From contig NZ_QTJV01000004.1 in the NCBI RefSeq assembly GCF_003412465.1, positions 806,001 through 870,000 on the forward strand: a DNA stretch of 64,000 nt, given 5' to 3'. The notes under the pieces are model-generated. The model saw only the letters and a program-made list of their open reading frames with translations, was not told the DNA's origin and ran no database searches. Positions 35,502 through 45,723 of this stretch are shown here, piece after piece (within the stretch, counting starts at the first letter, position 1; the number at the start of each line of letters is the position of its first letter). This DNA comes from Chitinophaga silvisoli. Lineage in GTDB: Bacteria; Bacteroidota; Bacteroidia; Chitinophagales; Chitinophagaceae. A program made the position numbers and the translations under genes.

Positions 35502-36269
35502 CTATTTATTGAAGAGGTGTATGATCCGCTGCATCCCGGACTCAAAATGCCCATCAGTCAATCTCACGGTAGCCCGCTCTTTTAATGTCTTCATGATCTT
35601 CCAAAAATTATCCCGCTGTAATTTGTATTCAGCCCGCTGTGACAGAAATATATCCTCCCCTGAATCTTTATCAATCCTTTCCTTCATCCACCTTGACTGC
35701 CGGCTTATCTTCTCATCAAAATAATCCAGGATATCCTTAACTAAAGAATCATCATTATCATAAAATCGCTCTTCTATAACAATTGGTATGATTCTGGAAC
35801 CCAGGCCATTTTCAATATTCATCCGCGCCATCATCGCCTCTTTATTCACCCAGGAAGATCGAAGACTATTTTCAGACACAATAATCAAAAAAAACTCCGC
35901 TGACTGTATTTCCAACTCCAACCGGTTTTCTATTTCCTCTCCTGCTTCCATCGAAATCACATCCCAGAAAGTATTTACCTTATAATTCCGCAGGTAATTA
36001 TAGATCTTCTCTGCCATCTCCCGGTCCTTCCAACTATAAGAGATGAAGATCCGCCGACTGGCAACAGCCTCATTGGATTCGTAAGCATCCTTTTCCAATT
36101 GCTTCAATCTACCGGTTATCTCTGTGAGATAATTATCCCAATAGGCCTGCTCAACCATCCCATTGTCATACAACTTTTTCTCATTGATAAAGTCATATAA
36201 TAACAATGAGACGTGCCAACTGTCTCTACTTTTTGTTTTAAGATCCTCCAGGAGTTCATCATGCATCAT
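35502..36269 (-). CDS. TIR-domain protein with N-terminal helical adaptor
   Basis: 256 residues from ATG 36269 (the next ATG, 36266, is equally possible; the GTG-like upstream start is not needed). Residues 1-65 are a helical module (LLEDLKTKSRDSWHV...). Residues 72-165 are a TIR domain with RRIFISYSWKDRE, DVISMEAGEEIE, FFLIIVSENS and VNKEAMMARM, where Glu144 is the expected catalytic Glu. The start overlaps the end of the SPFH-like gene by about 11 bp. The helical N-terminus may be an effector-associated domain that links it to the STAND protein (inference). Confidence 0.85.
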   Translation of the reverse strand: MMHDELLEDLKTKSRDSWHVSLLLYDFINEKKLYDNGMVEQAYWDNYLTEITGRLKQLEKDAYESNEAVASRRIFISYSWKDREMAEKIYNYLRNYKVNTFWDVISMEAGEEIENRLELEIQSAEFFLIIVSENSLRSSWVNKEAMMARMNIENGLGSRIIPIVIEERFYDNDDSLVKDILDYFDEKISRQSRWMKERIDKDSGEDIFLSQRAEYKLQRDNFWKIMKTLKERATVRLTDGHFESGMQRIIHLFNK

Positions 36270-38412
36270 GAGCAATATCTTTAGGTTCGGTCAACAATAT
36301 TGTTACAGGCTCCGCTTCCGGTTCATTATATGTCGGGATAAACTGTAGCATTAATTCTTCCAATTCCTTTTTCCACAGCGCAATTTCTTCAGGCGTATAA
36401 AGTCCGTCTTTGGCATTAAACAATTTCTTTTTCAGTTCATAAATACGCTCCTTGATGCGCTCCATATCGTCCTCCCATACCTGTGTCCAGATATGGCTAC
36501 CTGCATTACTAAATGTATTCTTGACCTGTTTCACCTGGATAATTTGAATATTGAGGTAGAAACGCTCTTTGATCCACCGGATACCAGCTTCTTCCGCTTT
36601 ACTCTTAATATACTGTGCAGCCTTAGCACCATTTTTTAGTCTTTCCACCTGGAGGTTGATATGCTCATAAAGGCAAATCTCCAATGACTCATTGATCCTA
36701 TTTAACTCGTCTTCAATATCCGGGAAGTTATTCCCCGCAAAGGCACCAAACAGGTGGGAGTCTACCCCTGTAATCTGGTAATACACCCTGAACTCTGCCT
36801 CCCCATCCAAAAAAGACAGGGTAACTTGCTTAAAGCCCCTGCTAAGCGTATTGAGTCTTTCTGTAAGTGCGGTATGACCTATCAATAAATTGATATTCAC
36901 ATTTTCGTCCACGTTAAATGTCTTTTTGAGATAGTCTTTCAGTGTTGACTCAATATTTCTTTTAAAATTGATGCTGTTAAAGTCATCGTAAAAGTTATCA
37001 CTGGAAAAAGCAGCAATTTTATCCGACAAAAATTTAATCACTCCCGTCTTAATCATTTCCGAAGGAATAGAATCCGGCCTCAACTGTGACTGCCATGTAT
37101 CATTGTTTAAATCCCTGATCCGACCATTGATAGTGAGTGAAAGTCTCACGATATCTTTAATCTGTGTGGTGAACATTGCATCCTGCTCATCGATCAGCAA
37201 CTGAACATCCAGCTTTGTTGCATCCAGCAAATCTGAAATCAGGAAACTATTAATCTGGTACCCGATGTCCTTTGTATCCTGTCCAAAACGCTCGCAAATC
37301 CTATTCGACAAATTCCTGAACTGATAGATCAGTTCGGCGTAAGTCAGGTTTGAAACTACGCTCTGGGTAGCTTGTTGCAGCTTACCCTTCACCCATTCTT
37401 CCATATCATTGATACGTGAAAGCTTAAACTTCTCGGGGTTTTCCAGGTTTAGCGTCAATGTATTTTTCAGCAGGATTTCGGCGTTATTCAGGGTAGCCCC
37501 TACCTCCAGCTGGTCTTTCCTGTAATGTTGTGGTATGGCATCAGGCAATTCAAGCGTTACATCTCCAATTTTCCATGCTTTATTAGCCCGGCTCAATTCC
37601 TCGTTCCAATGTTGAATAAGGTCGGTCCTGACTTTATCATTGATCTGTTGGATCAGGTCGTTATAAGTGACCTGCGCACTGATATATGACTTTAACGAGG
37701 CGACTAAAATCGTCTCAAATTCTTCCTGCTGTTTAAAAGCCTGGGATGCCAACAACTCTTTTTGCGGTGATCCGTCAGGCACCAGGGTTAACTCAAAATT
37801 CAGGTTCACATATCCATTGTAATTCTTAGGTTGTACCCGGGCTTTTGTTTCAGAGATCTCCTGTGATTTGGGCACATGGATCTTTGTGAGCAAAGTAAGT
37901 GTAGTGAGGATTTCAAGGCCCAGGTTGTCCCCAAGTGTAGCCATACTCGTCTTAACCAGCGACCTGAGGGATTCCGGATTAGCATAAATTTCGCCGGCAT
38001 GGTGTTGAATCAGTTCAGTCATGATGCTGTTTAATTCCTGGGAGATAGTCACCTGTGGATTATTCCTACCTACCATCTTCGTAGTAAAGAGCGTCTCCTT
38101 ACCGGGTATGACCTTCATTTTATGACAAAACTCCACTTCCACATCCCCATACTCAGTAGATTCAAATTTGCATGCCTGCTTTTTTGTTACCTGTTCAAAG
38201 GTATCAATCAGGTACTTTTCTCTTGCAGGCAACCATTTATCCCATAGCTTTTTCTTATAAACAACAGCTTTCTTATTACCACGATCGTAGCTCACAATTA
38301 TTTGATCACTCAATGAACGCTCGGGTACCTTACTTTCCTGCACAACTTCACAAATCAACTTGTCAAATCCTTCTACTTTTATGGTTTCTAAATGGTAATT
38401 TATTTTATTCAT
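36259..38412 (-). CDS. Tandem SPFH-like repeat protein
   Basis: 717 residues with no signal peptide or membrane helix. Successive segments repeat a beta-rich block followed by a long helix with a hydrophobic-basic pattern like prohibitin/flotillin SPFH domains: for example KLQQATQSVVSNLTYAELIY then an Ile-rich IGYQINSFLI strand, and earlier FETILVASLKSYISAQVTY and NDLIQQIND. I count three clear blocks and up to five. The last 100 residues are a coiled-coil-like helix and an acidic tail. SPFH proteins usually assemble into membrane-associated rings. It is the second gene of the operon, with 12 bp from the iSTAND gene and overlap with the TIR gene. Confidence 0.6.
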   Translation of the reverse strand: MNKINYHLETIKVEGFDKLICEVVQESKVPERSLSDQIIVSYDRGNKKAVVYKKKLWDKWLPAREKYLIDTFEQVTKKQACKFESTEYGDVEVEFCHKMKVIPGKETLFTTKMVGRNNPQVTISQELNSIMTELIQHHAGEIYANPESLRSLVKTSMATLGDNLGLEILTTLTLLTKIHVPKSQEISETKARVQPKNYNGYVNLNFELTLVPDGSPQKELLASQAFKQQEEFETILVASLKSYISAQVTYNDLIQQINDKVRTDLIQHWNEELSRANKAWKIGDVTLELPDAIPQHYRKDQLEVGATLNNAEILLKNTLTLNLENPEKFKLSRINDMEEWVKGKLQQATQSVVSNLTYAELIYQFRNLSNRICERFGQDTKDIGYQINSFLISDLLDATKLDVQLLIDEQDAMFTTQIKDIVRLSLTINGRIRDLNNDTWQSQLRPDSIPSEMIKTGVIKFLSDKIAAFSSDNFYDDFNSINFKRNIESTLKDYLKKTFNVDENVNINLLIGHTALTERLNTLSRGFKQVTLSFLDGEAEFRVYYQITGVDSHLFGAFAGNNFPDIEDELNRINESLEICLYEHINLQVERLKNGAKAAQYIKSKAEEAGIRWIKERFYLNIQIIQVKQVKNTFSNAGSHIWTQVWEDDMERIKERIYELKKKLFNAKDGLYTPEEIALWKKELEELMLQFIPTYNEPEAEPVTILLTEPKDIAHDA

Positions 38413-38424
38413 AAGAATATCTTT

Positions 38425-40794
38425 TTATGCATTAACATTCACCAATAAGTCCTTTAACTTTTCTCTCCTGGTCTTTAACTTTTCAAAACGGATCTTGTCC
38501 TCCCTTATATTTCCGGGTATTTTCCCAAGCGATAAAATGGTCTTCTCATATATATCATCGTTCTTTTCTAACCAATAAGATTTAATTTCCACAAGGTGAT
38601 CTTTCGATAAAACATTACGCAGTTCCTTGCCGAATTCCTGCTGCTTGCTGGCTCTCAATGTTTCATCTGTATTGCAGGTGGAGATGATGTAAAACCAGTT
38701 TTCATAGATATCGGCAGCCAGGGTGATCACTGTACACATCTTTTCTTCATCCCTGCCGATGAGCTGCTGTTCGCCTGTAATAATGCTTTCCAATATCTTA
38801 AACCGTCCGAGGAACAATTGCTTAAAGTTTAATAACTCGTACCAGCTTTCCAGGCATTCCTTATTACATATATCTTCTAAGAGCTGAATAAATGAACGTG
38901 TAAAAGGTTCTCCTTCCAAAGTAGGGGTATACAGGTTGTACCTATCCTCTGCATCTGCACCTTTTGTGATATATTCATGGAATGACAGGATGCAGTAGTC
39001 TAACCTGAATAACCATGCATATTGTCGTGAATGCTTATTAAGCTTCTGATCAATAGGGTCTTTAATCCATGCATCAGTTTTTTGATACATATCCTGTTTA
39101 TCGAAATTGTAGTGCATCTGATCATAGATCAGGAAACGCTCCTCTTCTTCACTCTCATTCAGCGCCTGTCTGAAATAAGTAAAGACCTGGGTAGCCGAAA
39201 ATTTCTCGCGGTCTTTCAATTCATTGTACAAGCGGATCGCTAACTTAATGGCGAGGTCCTTTTTATCCAGGTTGTCCAATAACAGGCGGAAAAACTCATT
39301 AATGATATGGGTAAATTTCTCCTCCTTCCGCATCAGCATATGCTGCATTAATAGGACCAGTCGCTGCTGGACAAATTCAACATACCGGGCTACAATATCC
39401 GGATGAACGGCATCCAAAATATCATTGACAGAATCGGCATTAGATGCATTTGCATGCATTACAATGGCTTGTTTCCTCAGGAGATCTACCAGCCAAAGTT
39501 CATCATGGTCAGTAATATTCTGGGAGGCATTTGTCAAAATTACTTTAACAAGCGATGGATAAAAGTCTTTACTTAATGAATTATTAAATAAGATATCGTT
39601 CGAAGAAAGGTCTTTATACAACAGGGAAAACATCATTCTATTCTCTGTCAGGAAATATTGCTGTATTCTACCAGCCAGGTCATTGCTTCTAAAACGTACA
39701 TAAGTAATATTATTTTCAACGAAGGTCTGTAACCTGCAATCCTCTCTGTATATTTCAACCTGCAGGAAATCGGACCATATATCTTTATAGAGCTTTACAG
39801 AGGCTGGCCTGTTTTCATCCTTATGAGCAGGAGGGATTTCTCTATTCCCAATCATAAGAGTGACTAATAATTGGAAATCCCCGATGGTGATGTTTTCAAA
39901 AAATGCAGCAATAAAAATGATGATAACCTTTAAGGAGTCTTTTTCTTTTAGGAGCTGAATAATGTGTTGTTCATCTTCGTCCCGGACCTTATTATAATTA
40001 ACAATTGCGTCTGTGACCTGTATCTTAAATTCATCAAAACCATTATCTGCCTCTCCAATGGCTGCCAGGTGACGTAAGAGGCTATTGATATTACATGCAT
40101 TGTATGATGAAGTTATTTTAAGCTCTTCGTAGAAGCTGAGTCCCTGGTTGTAATGAAGCCGGGTTAATTCAAGCGAGATGACCTGCAGATCCCAGACTGC
40201 ATATTCAGTCCTCAATAGATCTTCTGCGGTATTAAAATAATTATTAAAACCTTCGTTATTAGGAACGGGAATGACCAGGCAGATATTCGCTTTATGCAGA
40301 CTGGAGAGCCATGTATGGTGGGCGGTATCCCAATCGGTGTTTAGCAATCTATCCAGGTACTCAGCGGTATGTTTCCGGGGAACGATGATCAGCTTCGTCT
40401 TCTCAAATTCCTGTTTTTCCCAGCAGGAGAAAGCAAATTTCTCCGTACCATTCAACCTGTATACGCCGTCACAATTAGGCCATAACCTATTAATACTACT
40501 ATTTAGTACGGTAGCTAATCTCAGTGCGGCATGCCGCAGCCAATAGCTTTCAGGGGCACGGATAAACAGGACTCTTTTTTCTTTGAGGCGCTGGATGATG
40601 TATTCAGTATGTTGCCTGTTTTCATGCCAAATGAAGGAATTGTCTACAACGACTCTTTCGAGGATCTTTTCGAATGAAATCTGGTCGGTGGATGGAGACT
40701 GCCGGGATACCAGGGATTTGCTGATGTAATCCTTTGGGGGCGTTTCAACAATCTTCTCTATTGGTGTTGATGGTGCGTCGTTAGTGTTGCTCAT
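38425..40794 (-). CDS. Apparently inactive STAND-type NTPase (iSTAND) with helical repeats
   Basis: 789 residues from ATG 40794 (a TTG at 40812 is in frame upstream). Residues 60-100 have the helix and first strand of a STAND P-loop (TEYIIQRLKEKRVLFIRA), but the loop reads APESYWLRH, without the GxxxxGK[ST] residues, so ATP hydrolysis is unlikely. Then a Rossmann-like stretch (TKLIIVPRKHTAEYLDRLL, ICLVIPVPNNEG) and a long helical repeat-like C-terminal region (about 300-789). The pattern of an inactive STAND with helical superhelix is characteristic of ternary conflict systems. First gene of the minus-strand operon; the promoter must lie in the 600 bp shared with hsdR. Confidence 0.7.
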   Translation of the reverse strand: MSNTNDAPSTPIEKIVETPPKDYISKSLVSRQSPSTDQISFEKILERVVVDNSFIWHENRQHTEYIIQRLKEKRVLFIRAPESYWLRHAALRLATVLNSSINRLWPNCDGVYRLNGTEKFAFSCWEKQEFEKTKLIIVPRKHTAEYLDRLLNTDWDTAHHTWLSSLHKANICLVIPVPNNEGFNNYFNTAEDLLRTEYAVWDLQVISLELTRLHYNQGLSFYEELKITSSYNACNINSLLRHLAAIGEADNGFDEFKIQVTDAIVNYNKVRDEDEQHIIQLLKEKDSLKVIIIFIAAFFENITIGDFQLLVTLMIGNREIPPAHKDENRPASVKLYKDIWSDFLQVEIYREDCRLQTFVENNITYVRFRSNDLAGRIQQYFLTENRMMFSLLYKDLSSNDILFNNSLSKDFYPSLVKVILTNASQNITDHDELWLVDLLRKQAIVMHANASNADSVNDILDAVHPDIVARYVEFVQQRLVLLMQHMLMRKEEKFTHIINEFFRLLLDNLDKKDLAIKLAIRLYNELKDREKFSATQVFTYFRQALNESEEEERFLIYDQMHYNFDKQDMYQKTDAWIKDPIDQKLNKHSRQYAWLFRLDYCILSFHEYITKGADAEDRYNLYTPTLEGEPFTRSFIQLLEDICNKECLESWYELLNFKQLFLGRFKILESIITGEQQLIGRDEEKMCTVITLAADIYENWFYIISTCNTDETLRASKQQEFGKELRNVLSKDHLVEIKSYWLEKNDDIYEKTILSLGKIPGNIREDKIRFEKLKTRREKLKDLLVNVNA

Positions 40795-40812
40795 GCCTGT
40801 GATTGTTAACAA

Positions 40813-41438
40813 ATGGTTATTAAGAGTTTGCTAAATTATCGGGATGGAGATAGCAGCTCCTGACCATTTAGAAATGGATAAATTAGGATTGTGATTAGGT
40901 GCTCGGTATGTAGGAAGGGTGGTAGGCCTCCGGAAGTATAAGAAATCATTTGTATTTATGATATTGATAGATACTAAATAATTCTTTGATGTTCAGAAGG
41001 CAGGTAATAATTGCACTTCGGTGTATGTTGGTAACATGGGGATGAGGGGGAAATTAATGAGACGTTAACAGTTGGGGAGTAAGTGACTATTGTCATAGTT
41101 ATTATTTTTTGGGGGTGGAAGAATTGATATCAAATTTAGGGAGCAAATGGGAGTAAGATGGGATTTGGGGCAGGGGAAAAATCCTGTTTTTTTATGCTAA
41201 CAAAATGGTAAAGCAGTGAAAAATCCAATATTGTCATGCTTATGTCAAGGACAATGTACGCTGGTTGATTCTACAATATCCTATTTTGATATTACACGAT
41301 ATATATTGTAATTTCACAAGTTGTAATGCAACTAAATTCATATTGATAAATTTTAATATACAAAGTTGCGTATTCAGGAATAATACTGCGAATGCACTCA
41401 GACTTTATCTATTTATAAGACCCAAATAGCTGTTAATA
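40813..41438. other. Divergent intergenic region between the five-gene operon and hsdR
   Basis: 626 bp with no gene that I can support. It contains an element caggggaaaaatcctg (41171-41186) that shares the core GGGGAAAAATCC with the inverted repeat in the caspase promoter region. AT-rich sequence lies at 41280-41360 with a short inverted repeat (gttg/caac). Promoters for both directions are expected here but I could not place them with confidence. Confidence 0.55.
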
Positions 41439-44411
41439 ATGTCAAGTGTTGCTGAATCAAAATTAGAAAAGGGATTCGTTGAGCTTTTGACCGATTTAAA
41501 ATATACCTATCGCAACGACATCCGGGACAGGAAATCGCTGGAGGCAAACTTTCGCGAAAAATTTAATACCTTAAATGGAGTCCAATTAACGAATTCGGAA
41601 TTTGTCCGCCTGCGGGATGAAATTATCAATTCCGACGTGTTTATTGCGTCAAAGATCCTGCGCCAACGTAATACCTTTCAGCGTGAAGACGGTTCCTCAC
41701 TTCAGTACACACTGGTAAATATTAAAGATTGGTGCAAAAATGAGTTTGAAGTTATCAATCAATTAAGAATAAACACTGAAAATAGTAATCAACGTTACGA
41801 TGTTTTAATTCTGATTAATGGACTTCCCATTGTGCAGATTGAGCTAAAGACGCTGGAAATCAGTCCTCGCAGAGCCATACAGCAAATTGTAGACTATAAA
41901 AATGAACCAGGGAATGGCTACAATAATACATTGCTCTGCTTTATGCAGCTATTTATAGTAAGTAATCGTTCAAATACATACTATTTTGCTAATAACCGTA
42001 ACCAGCACTTTAGTTTTAATGCGGACGAACAATTTCTGCCAGTTTACCAGTGGGCTAGCGAGGATAACAGGAAAATCACTCATCTGAATGAATTCTCTGA
42101 ACGATTCCTGGCAAAGTGTAAATTGGGAGAAATGATCAGCCGCTACATGGTGCTGGTAGAAAGTGAGCAAAAACTATTGGTAATGCGCCCCTACCAGATC
42201 TATGCGGTAGAAGGAATTGTTAACAGCATTCACCAAAACCGGGGTAATGGATATATATGGCATACTACCGGCAGCGGTAAAACACTTACCTCTTTCAAAG
42301 CATCGACACTACTAAAAGATAATCCTGATATAGAAAAATGTTTATTCGTAGTAGATCGAAAAGATCTTGATCGTCAAACACGTCAGGAGTTTAATAAATT
42401 CCAGGAGGGTTGTGTAGAAGAAAATACTGATACAGAAACCCTGGTTCAACGCATGCTTTCAGATGACTATGCGAATAAGGTAATCGTAACAACTATTCAG
42501 AAACTCGGTCTTGCACTTGATCCTGATAATCGCAGGAACTACATAGAAAAACTGGCACCACTAAGCAAAAAACGCCTGGTTTTCATTTTTGACGAATGTC
42601 ATCGGTCTCAGTTTGGTGAAAACCATAAGGCCATTAAACAGTTTTTCCCCAATGCGCAGCTTTTTGGATTTACGGGTACACCCATATTTGAACAAAATGC
42701 TGCATATACAAAAATTGACGGGAAACAGGCCTCTTACCAGACCACAGAAGATATATTTAAGAATCGCCTGAACCCCTATACAATTACCCATGCGATTGAA
42801 GACAGGAACGTACTGCGTTTTCACATCGAATATTTTAAGGGTACAGGCAATTGTATACCTGGCGCTGGCGAGGTGATTGCACAGCAGGCTGTAGTAGAAG
42901 CTATATTGAATAAGCATAATGGTGCGACAAACTCACGTCGTTTTAATGCGATTTTAGCAACGGAATCAATTAATAGTGCAATAGAATACTTCCGGCTCTT
43001 TAAAAAAACACAAGCACAGCGGAAAAAGGAAGATGAAAATTTCATTCCTTTAAATATTGCCTGTGTATTTTCTCCACCAGCCGAGGGTAATCCCGATGTA
43101 AAACAGATACAGGAAGATCTGCCCCAGGAAAAAGCAGATAATGAGGTGGCACCAGATGAAAAGAAACGTGCCTTAAAAGAGATTATCGGAGAATACAATT
43201 TGCAATATAAAACGAATCATAGCATTAATGAATTTGACTCGTATTACCAGGATGTACAAAAACGTATAAAGGACCAGCAATATTCAAATGCAGATCTGCC
43301 ACATGCGGAGAAGATAGATATTGTGATAGTAGTTGATATGCTATTGACAGGTTTTGATTCCAAGTATCTCAACACCCTGTATGTAGACAAAAATCTGAGG
43401 TACCATGGACTTATACAGGCATTTTCACGAACCAACCGTATCCTGAATGACAGTAAACCATATGGAAATATACTGGACTTCCGCAACCAACAGAAGGCCG
43501 TAGAAGAAGCTATTGCATTATTCTCAGGTGAAGAAACGGGTAAAGCCAGGGAAATCTGGCTCGTGGATGCTGCTCCGGTAGTAATTGCCAAATACGAGAA
43601 AGCTGTAATTGCTTTAGGACAGTTTATGCAAAGTCGTGGACTGAAATGCGCGCCGGAAGAAGTCCACAATCTGAAAGGAGACACAGCAAGAGCAGAGTTC
43701 ATCAACCACTTTAAAGAAGTACAGAGATTAAAGACCCAGCTAGATCAATATACTGACCTTGAAACAGAAAATAAGGAGAAGATAGAGCAATTGCTGGCGA
43801 CAGAGGACCTGCGATCTTTTAAAAGCGCGTACCTTGATACCGCAAAAAGATTGAAAGAAAAACAAAGTAAAGAAGGCGATGCTGCAAGTCCTGAAGTACA
43901 GCAACTTGATTTTGAATTTGTATTATTTGCTTCCGCTGTAATAGATTATGATTACATTATGTCGTTGATTGCAAAGTATACACAGAAAGAACCTTCTAAA
44001 CAGAAAATGAGCCGCGAACAGTTGATTAACTTGATGGGTAGTAGCTCCAACCTGATGGAAGAACGCAACGATATTGCAGACTATATAAATAGTTTGGAAT
44101 CAGGAAAAGTTCTTTCTGAAAAAGAGATTAAGGCAGGCTATGAATCTTTCAAAGATGAAAAACATCATATTGAGTTAGCCACGATTGCACAAAAGCACGG
44201 ACTGGAAATAAAAGCATTAAAAGATTTTACTGATAATGTCATTAACAGAATGATCTTTAACGATGAGCAACTGAATGAGCTTCTGGCTCCGCTGGAACTC
44301 GGCTGGAAAGAGAGGGGTAAGAAAGAACTGGCGCTCATGGAAGACTTAGCGCCGCAATTAAAAAAATTGGCCAATGGCCACGAAATATCAGGATTATCTG
44401 TTTATGAGTAA
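41439..44411 (+). CDS. hsdR: Type I restriction enzyme, R subunit
   Basis: 990 residues. The N-terminal nuclease domain (about 1-175) has the PD-(D/E)xK-like NQRYDVLILINGLPIVQIEL with Lys following. The SF2 motor has Walker A TTGSGKT (G278-K281), the DECH box D385-H388, motif III FGFTGTP, and late motifs such as VDMLLTGFDS. The C-terminal region (about 700-990) is helical, typical of EcoR124-type HsdR. It translocates DNA and cleaves unmodified DNA after recognition by HsdS/HsdM. It is the first gene of the operon R-S-M, with hsdS overlapping by 8 bp. Confidence 0.97.
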   Translation: MSSVAESKLEKGFVELLTDLKYTYRNDIRDRKSLEANFREKFNTLNGVQLTNSEFVRLRDEIINSDVFIASKILRQRNTFQREDGSSLQYTLVNIKDWCKNEFEVINQLRINTENSNQRYDVLILINGLPIVQIELKTLEISPRRAIQQIVDYKNEPGNGYNNTLLCFMQLFIVSNRSNTYYFANNRNQHFSFNADEQFLPVYQWASEDNRKITHLNEFSERFLAKCKLGEMISRYMVLVESEQKLLVMRPYQIYAVEGIVNSIHQNRGNGYIWHTTGSGKTLTSFKASTLLKDNPDIEKCLFVVDRKDLDRQTRQEFNKFQEGCVEENTDTETLVQRMLSDDYANKVIVTTIQKLGLALDPDNRRNYIEKLAPLSKKRLVFIFDECHRSQFGENHKAIKQFFPNAQLFGFTGTPIFEQNAAYTKIDGKQASYQTTEDIFKNRLNPYTITHAIEDRNVLRFHIEYFKGTGNCIPGAGEVIAQQAVVEAILNKHNGATNSRRFNAILATESINSAIEYFRLFKKTQAQRKKEDENFIPLNIACVFSPPAEGNPDVKQIQEDLPQEKADNEVAPDEKKRALKEIIGEYNLQYKTNHSINEFDSYYQDVQKRIKDQQYSNADLPHAEKIDIVIVVDMLLTGFDSKYLNTLYVDKNLRYHGLIQAFSRTNRILNDSKPYGNILDFRNQQKAVEEAIALFSGEETGKAREIWLVDAAPVVIAKYEKAVIALGQFMQSRGLKCAPEEVHNLKGDTARAEFINHFKEVQRLKTQLDQYTDLETENKEKIEQLLATEDLRSFKSAYLDTAKRLKEKQSKEGDAASPEVQQLDFEFVLFASAVIDYDYIMSLIAKYTQKEPSKQKMSREQLINLMGSSSNLMEERNDIADYINSLESGKVLSEKEIKAGYESFKDEKHHIELATIAQKHGLEIKALKDFTDNVINRMIFNDEQLNELLAPLELGWKERGKKELALMEDLAPQLKKLANGHEISGLSVYE

Positions 44412-45681
44412 AGAGAAAAAAATAGGCATGGAGCCTGAATTGCGTTTCAGCTTATCCAATAACCAGCCTTTTCCACATTGGGAAGAAACAAAACTTTCCA
44501 AAATAGCAAAACTTGTTACAAAAAAAAATAAGTTAAACAATATCAGCCGCGTTCTGACCAATTCAGCAGCTGACGGCATCGTAGATCAAAGGGATTATTT
44601 TGATAAAGATATTGCGAATAAAAGCAATTTGGAAGGGTATTATATTGTGGATTACGGCGATTATGTGTATAATCCACGTATATCAACAGCTGCACCAGTT
44701 GGCCCTATCTCAAGGAACAAAATAGCAATGGGGGTCATGTCTCCGCTTTACACCGTATTTAGATTCAGTAATAACAATAACGACTTTTTTGAGCAATATT
44801 TTAAGACTACCGCCTGGCATAAATACCTGCATGCTGTCTCTAATACAGGAGCAAGATTTGATAGGATGAGCATTACTCCAACTGTTTTTATGGAGATGCC
44901 ATTACCTTATCCTCATCCGGAAGAACAACAAAAAATTGCAGATTGCCTTTCATCATTAGATAACTTAATAACAGCAGAAACCGAACACCTGGGAGCACTC
45001 AAAGCCTACAAAAAAGGGCTCATGCAAAATCTTTTTCCCCTTCCTGGTGAAATGGCCCCTCTAATGCGGTTTCCGGAGTTTAAGGACAGTGAGGAATGGA
45101 ATGAAAAATCGCTTCACGAGATTCTTGTTGAAGGAAGATTAGGAGGAAATTATGAAAATTCCGACGCTATTTCAGGGATGCCTGTTATCAAAATGGGTAA
45201 TTTAGAAAGGGGGCAAATGAATGTAAAAAAGCTCCAATATTTACCAAATGAATCAGCATACAACAAAGAGGATATTCTAAAGAACAATGATCTTCTATTC
45301 AATACAAGAAATACCTTAGAGCTGGTGGGAAAGGTTGCAATATGGAAGAACGAGCTTCCTGTTGCATTATATAATTCTAACTTATTGCGGCTAAGCTTTC
45401 ATAAAGATTATATCGCCTCAAATGTCTTTATGAATTACTTCTTCAATACGCAAAGTACCATTTCCTCATTAAGAAGTATGGCTACCGGAACAACAAGTGT
45501 TGCAGCCATCTACACAAAGGATCTGCTAACTCTTACGGTGACTTTCCCCTCCCTGCCAGAACAACAAAAGATTGCAGATTGTCTTTCTTCCATGGACGAA
45601 GAGATATCCGTACAAACAGAAAAAATTGAAGCACTGAAACTGCATAAGAAAGGACTTGTGCAGCAATTATTTCCTTTTTAA
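44404..45681 (+). CDS. hsdS: Type I restriction-modification specificity subunit
   Basis: 425 residues from ATG 44404, which overlaps the hsdR stop by 8 bp (an in-frame ATG at 44374 would overlap more). Two target-recognition domains (about 25-165 and 225-380), each followed by a conserved helical region with nearly repeated sequence: EEQQKIADCLSSLDNLI (about 173) and EQQKIADCLSSMDEEI (about 385). Each target-recognition domain reads half of a bipartite DNA target. The exact motif cannot be predicted by eye. Complete. Confidence 0.95.
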   Translation: MSKEKKIGMEPELRFSLSNNQPFPHWEETKLSKIAKLVTKKNKLNNISRVLTNSAADGIVDQRDYFDKDIANKSNLEGYYIVDYGDYVYNPRISTAAPVGPISRNKIAMGVMSPLYTVFRFSNNNNDFFEQYFKTTAWHKYLHAVSNTGARFDRMSITPTVFMEMPLPYPHPEEQQKIADCLSSLDNLITAETEHLGALKAYKKGLMQNLFPLPGEMAPLMRFPEFKDSEEWNEKSLHEILVEGRLGGNYENSDAISGMPVIKMGNLERGQMNVKKLQYLPNESAYNKEDILKNNDLLFNTRNTLELVGKVAIWKNELPVALYNSNLLRLSFHKDYIASNVFMNYFFNTQSTISSLRSMATGTTSVAAIYTKDLLTLTVTFPSLPEQQKIADCLSSMDEEISVQTEKIEALKLHKKGLVQQLFPF

Positions 45682-45723
45682 TATACCATTCCTTTTCATG
45701 TAAAGAGCAGAAACAACATAATT

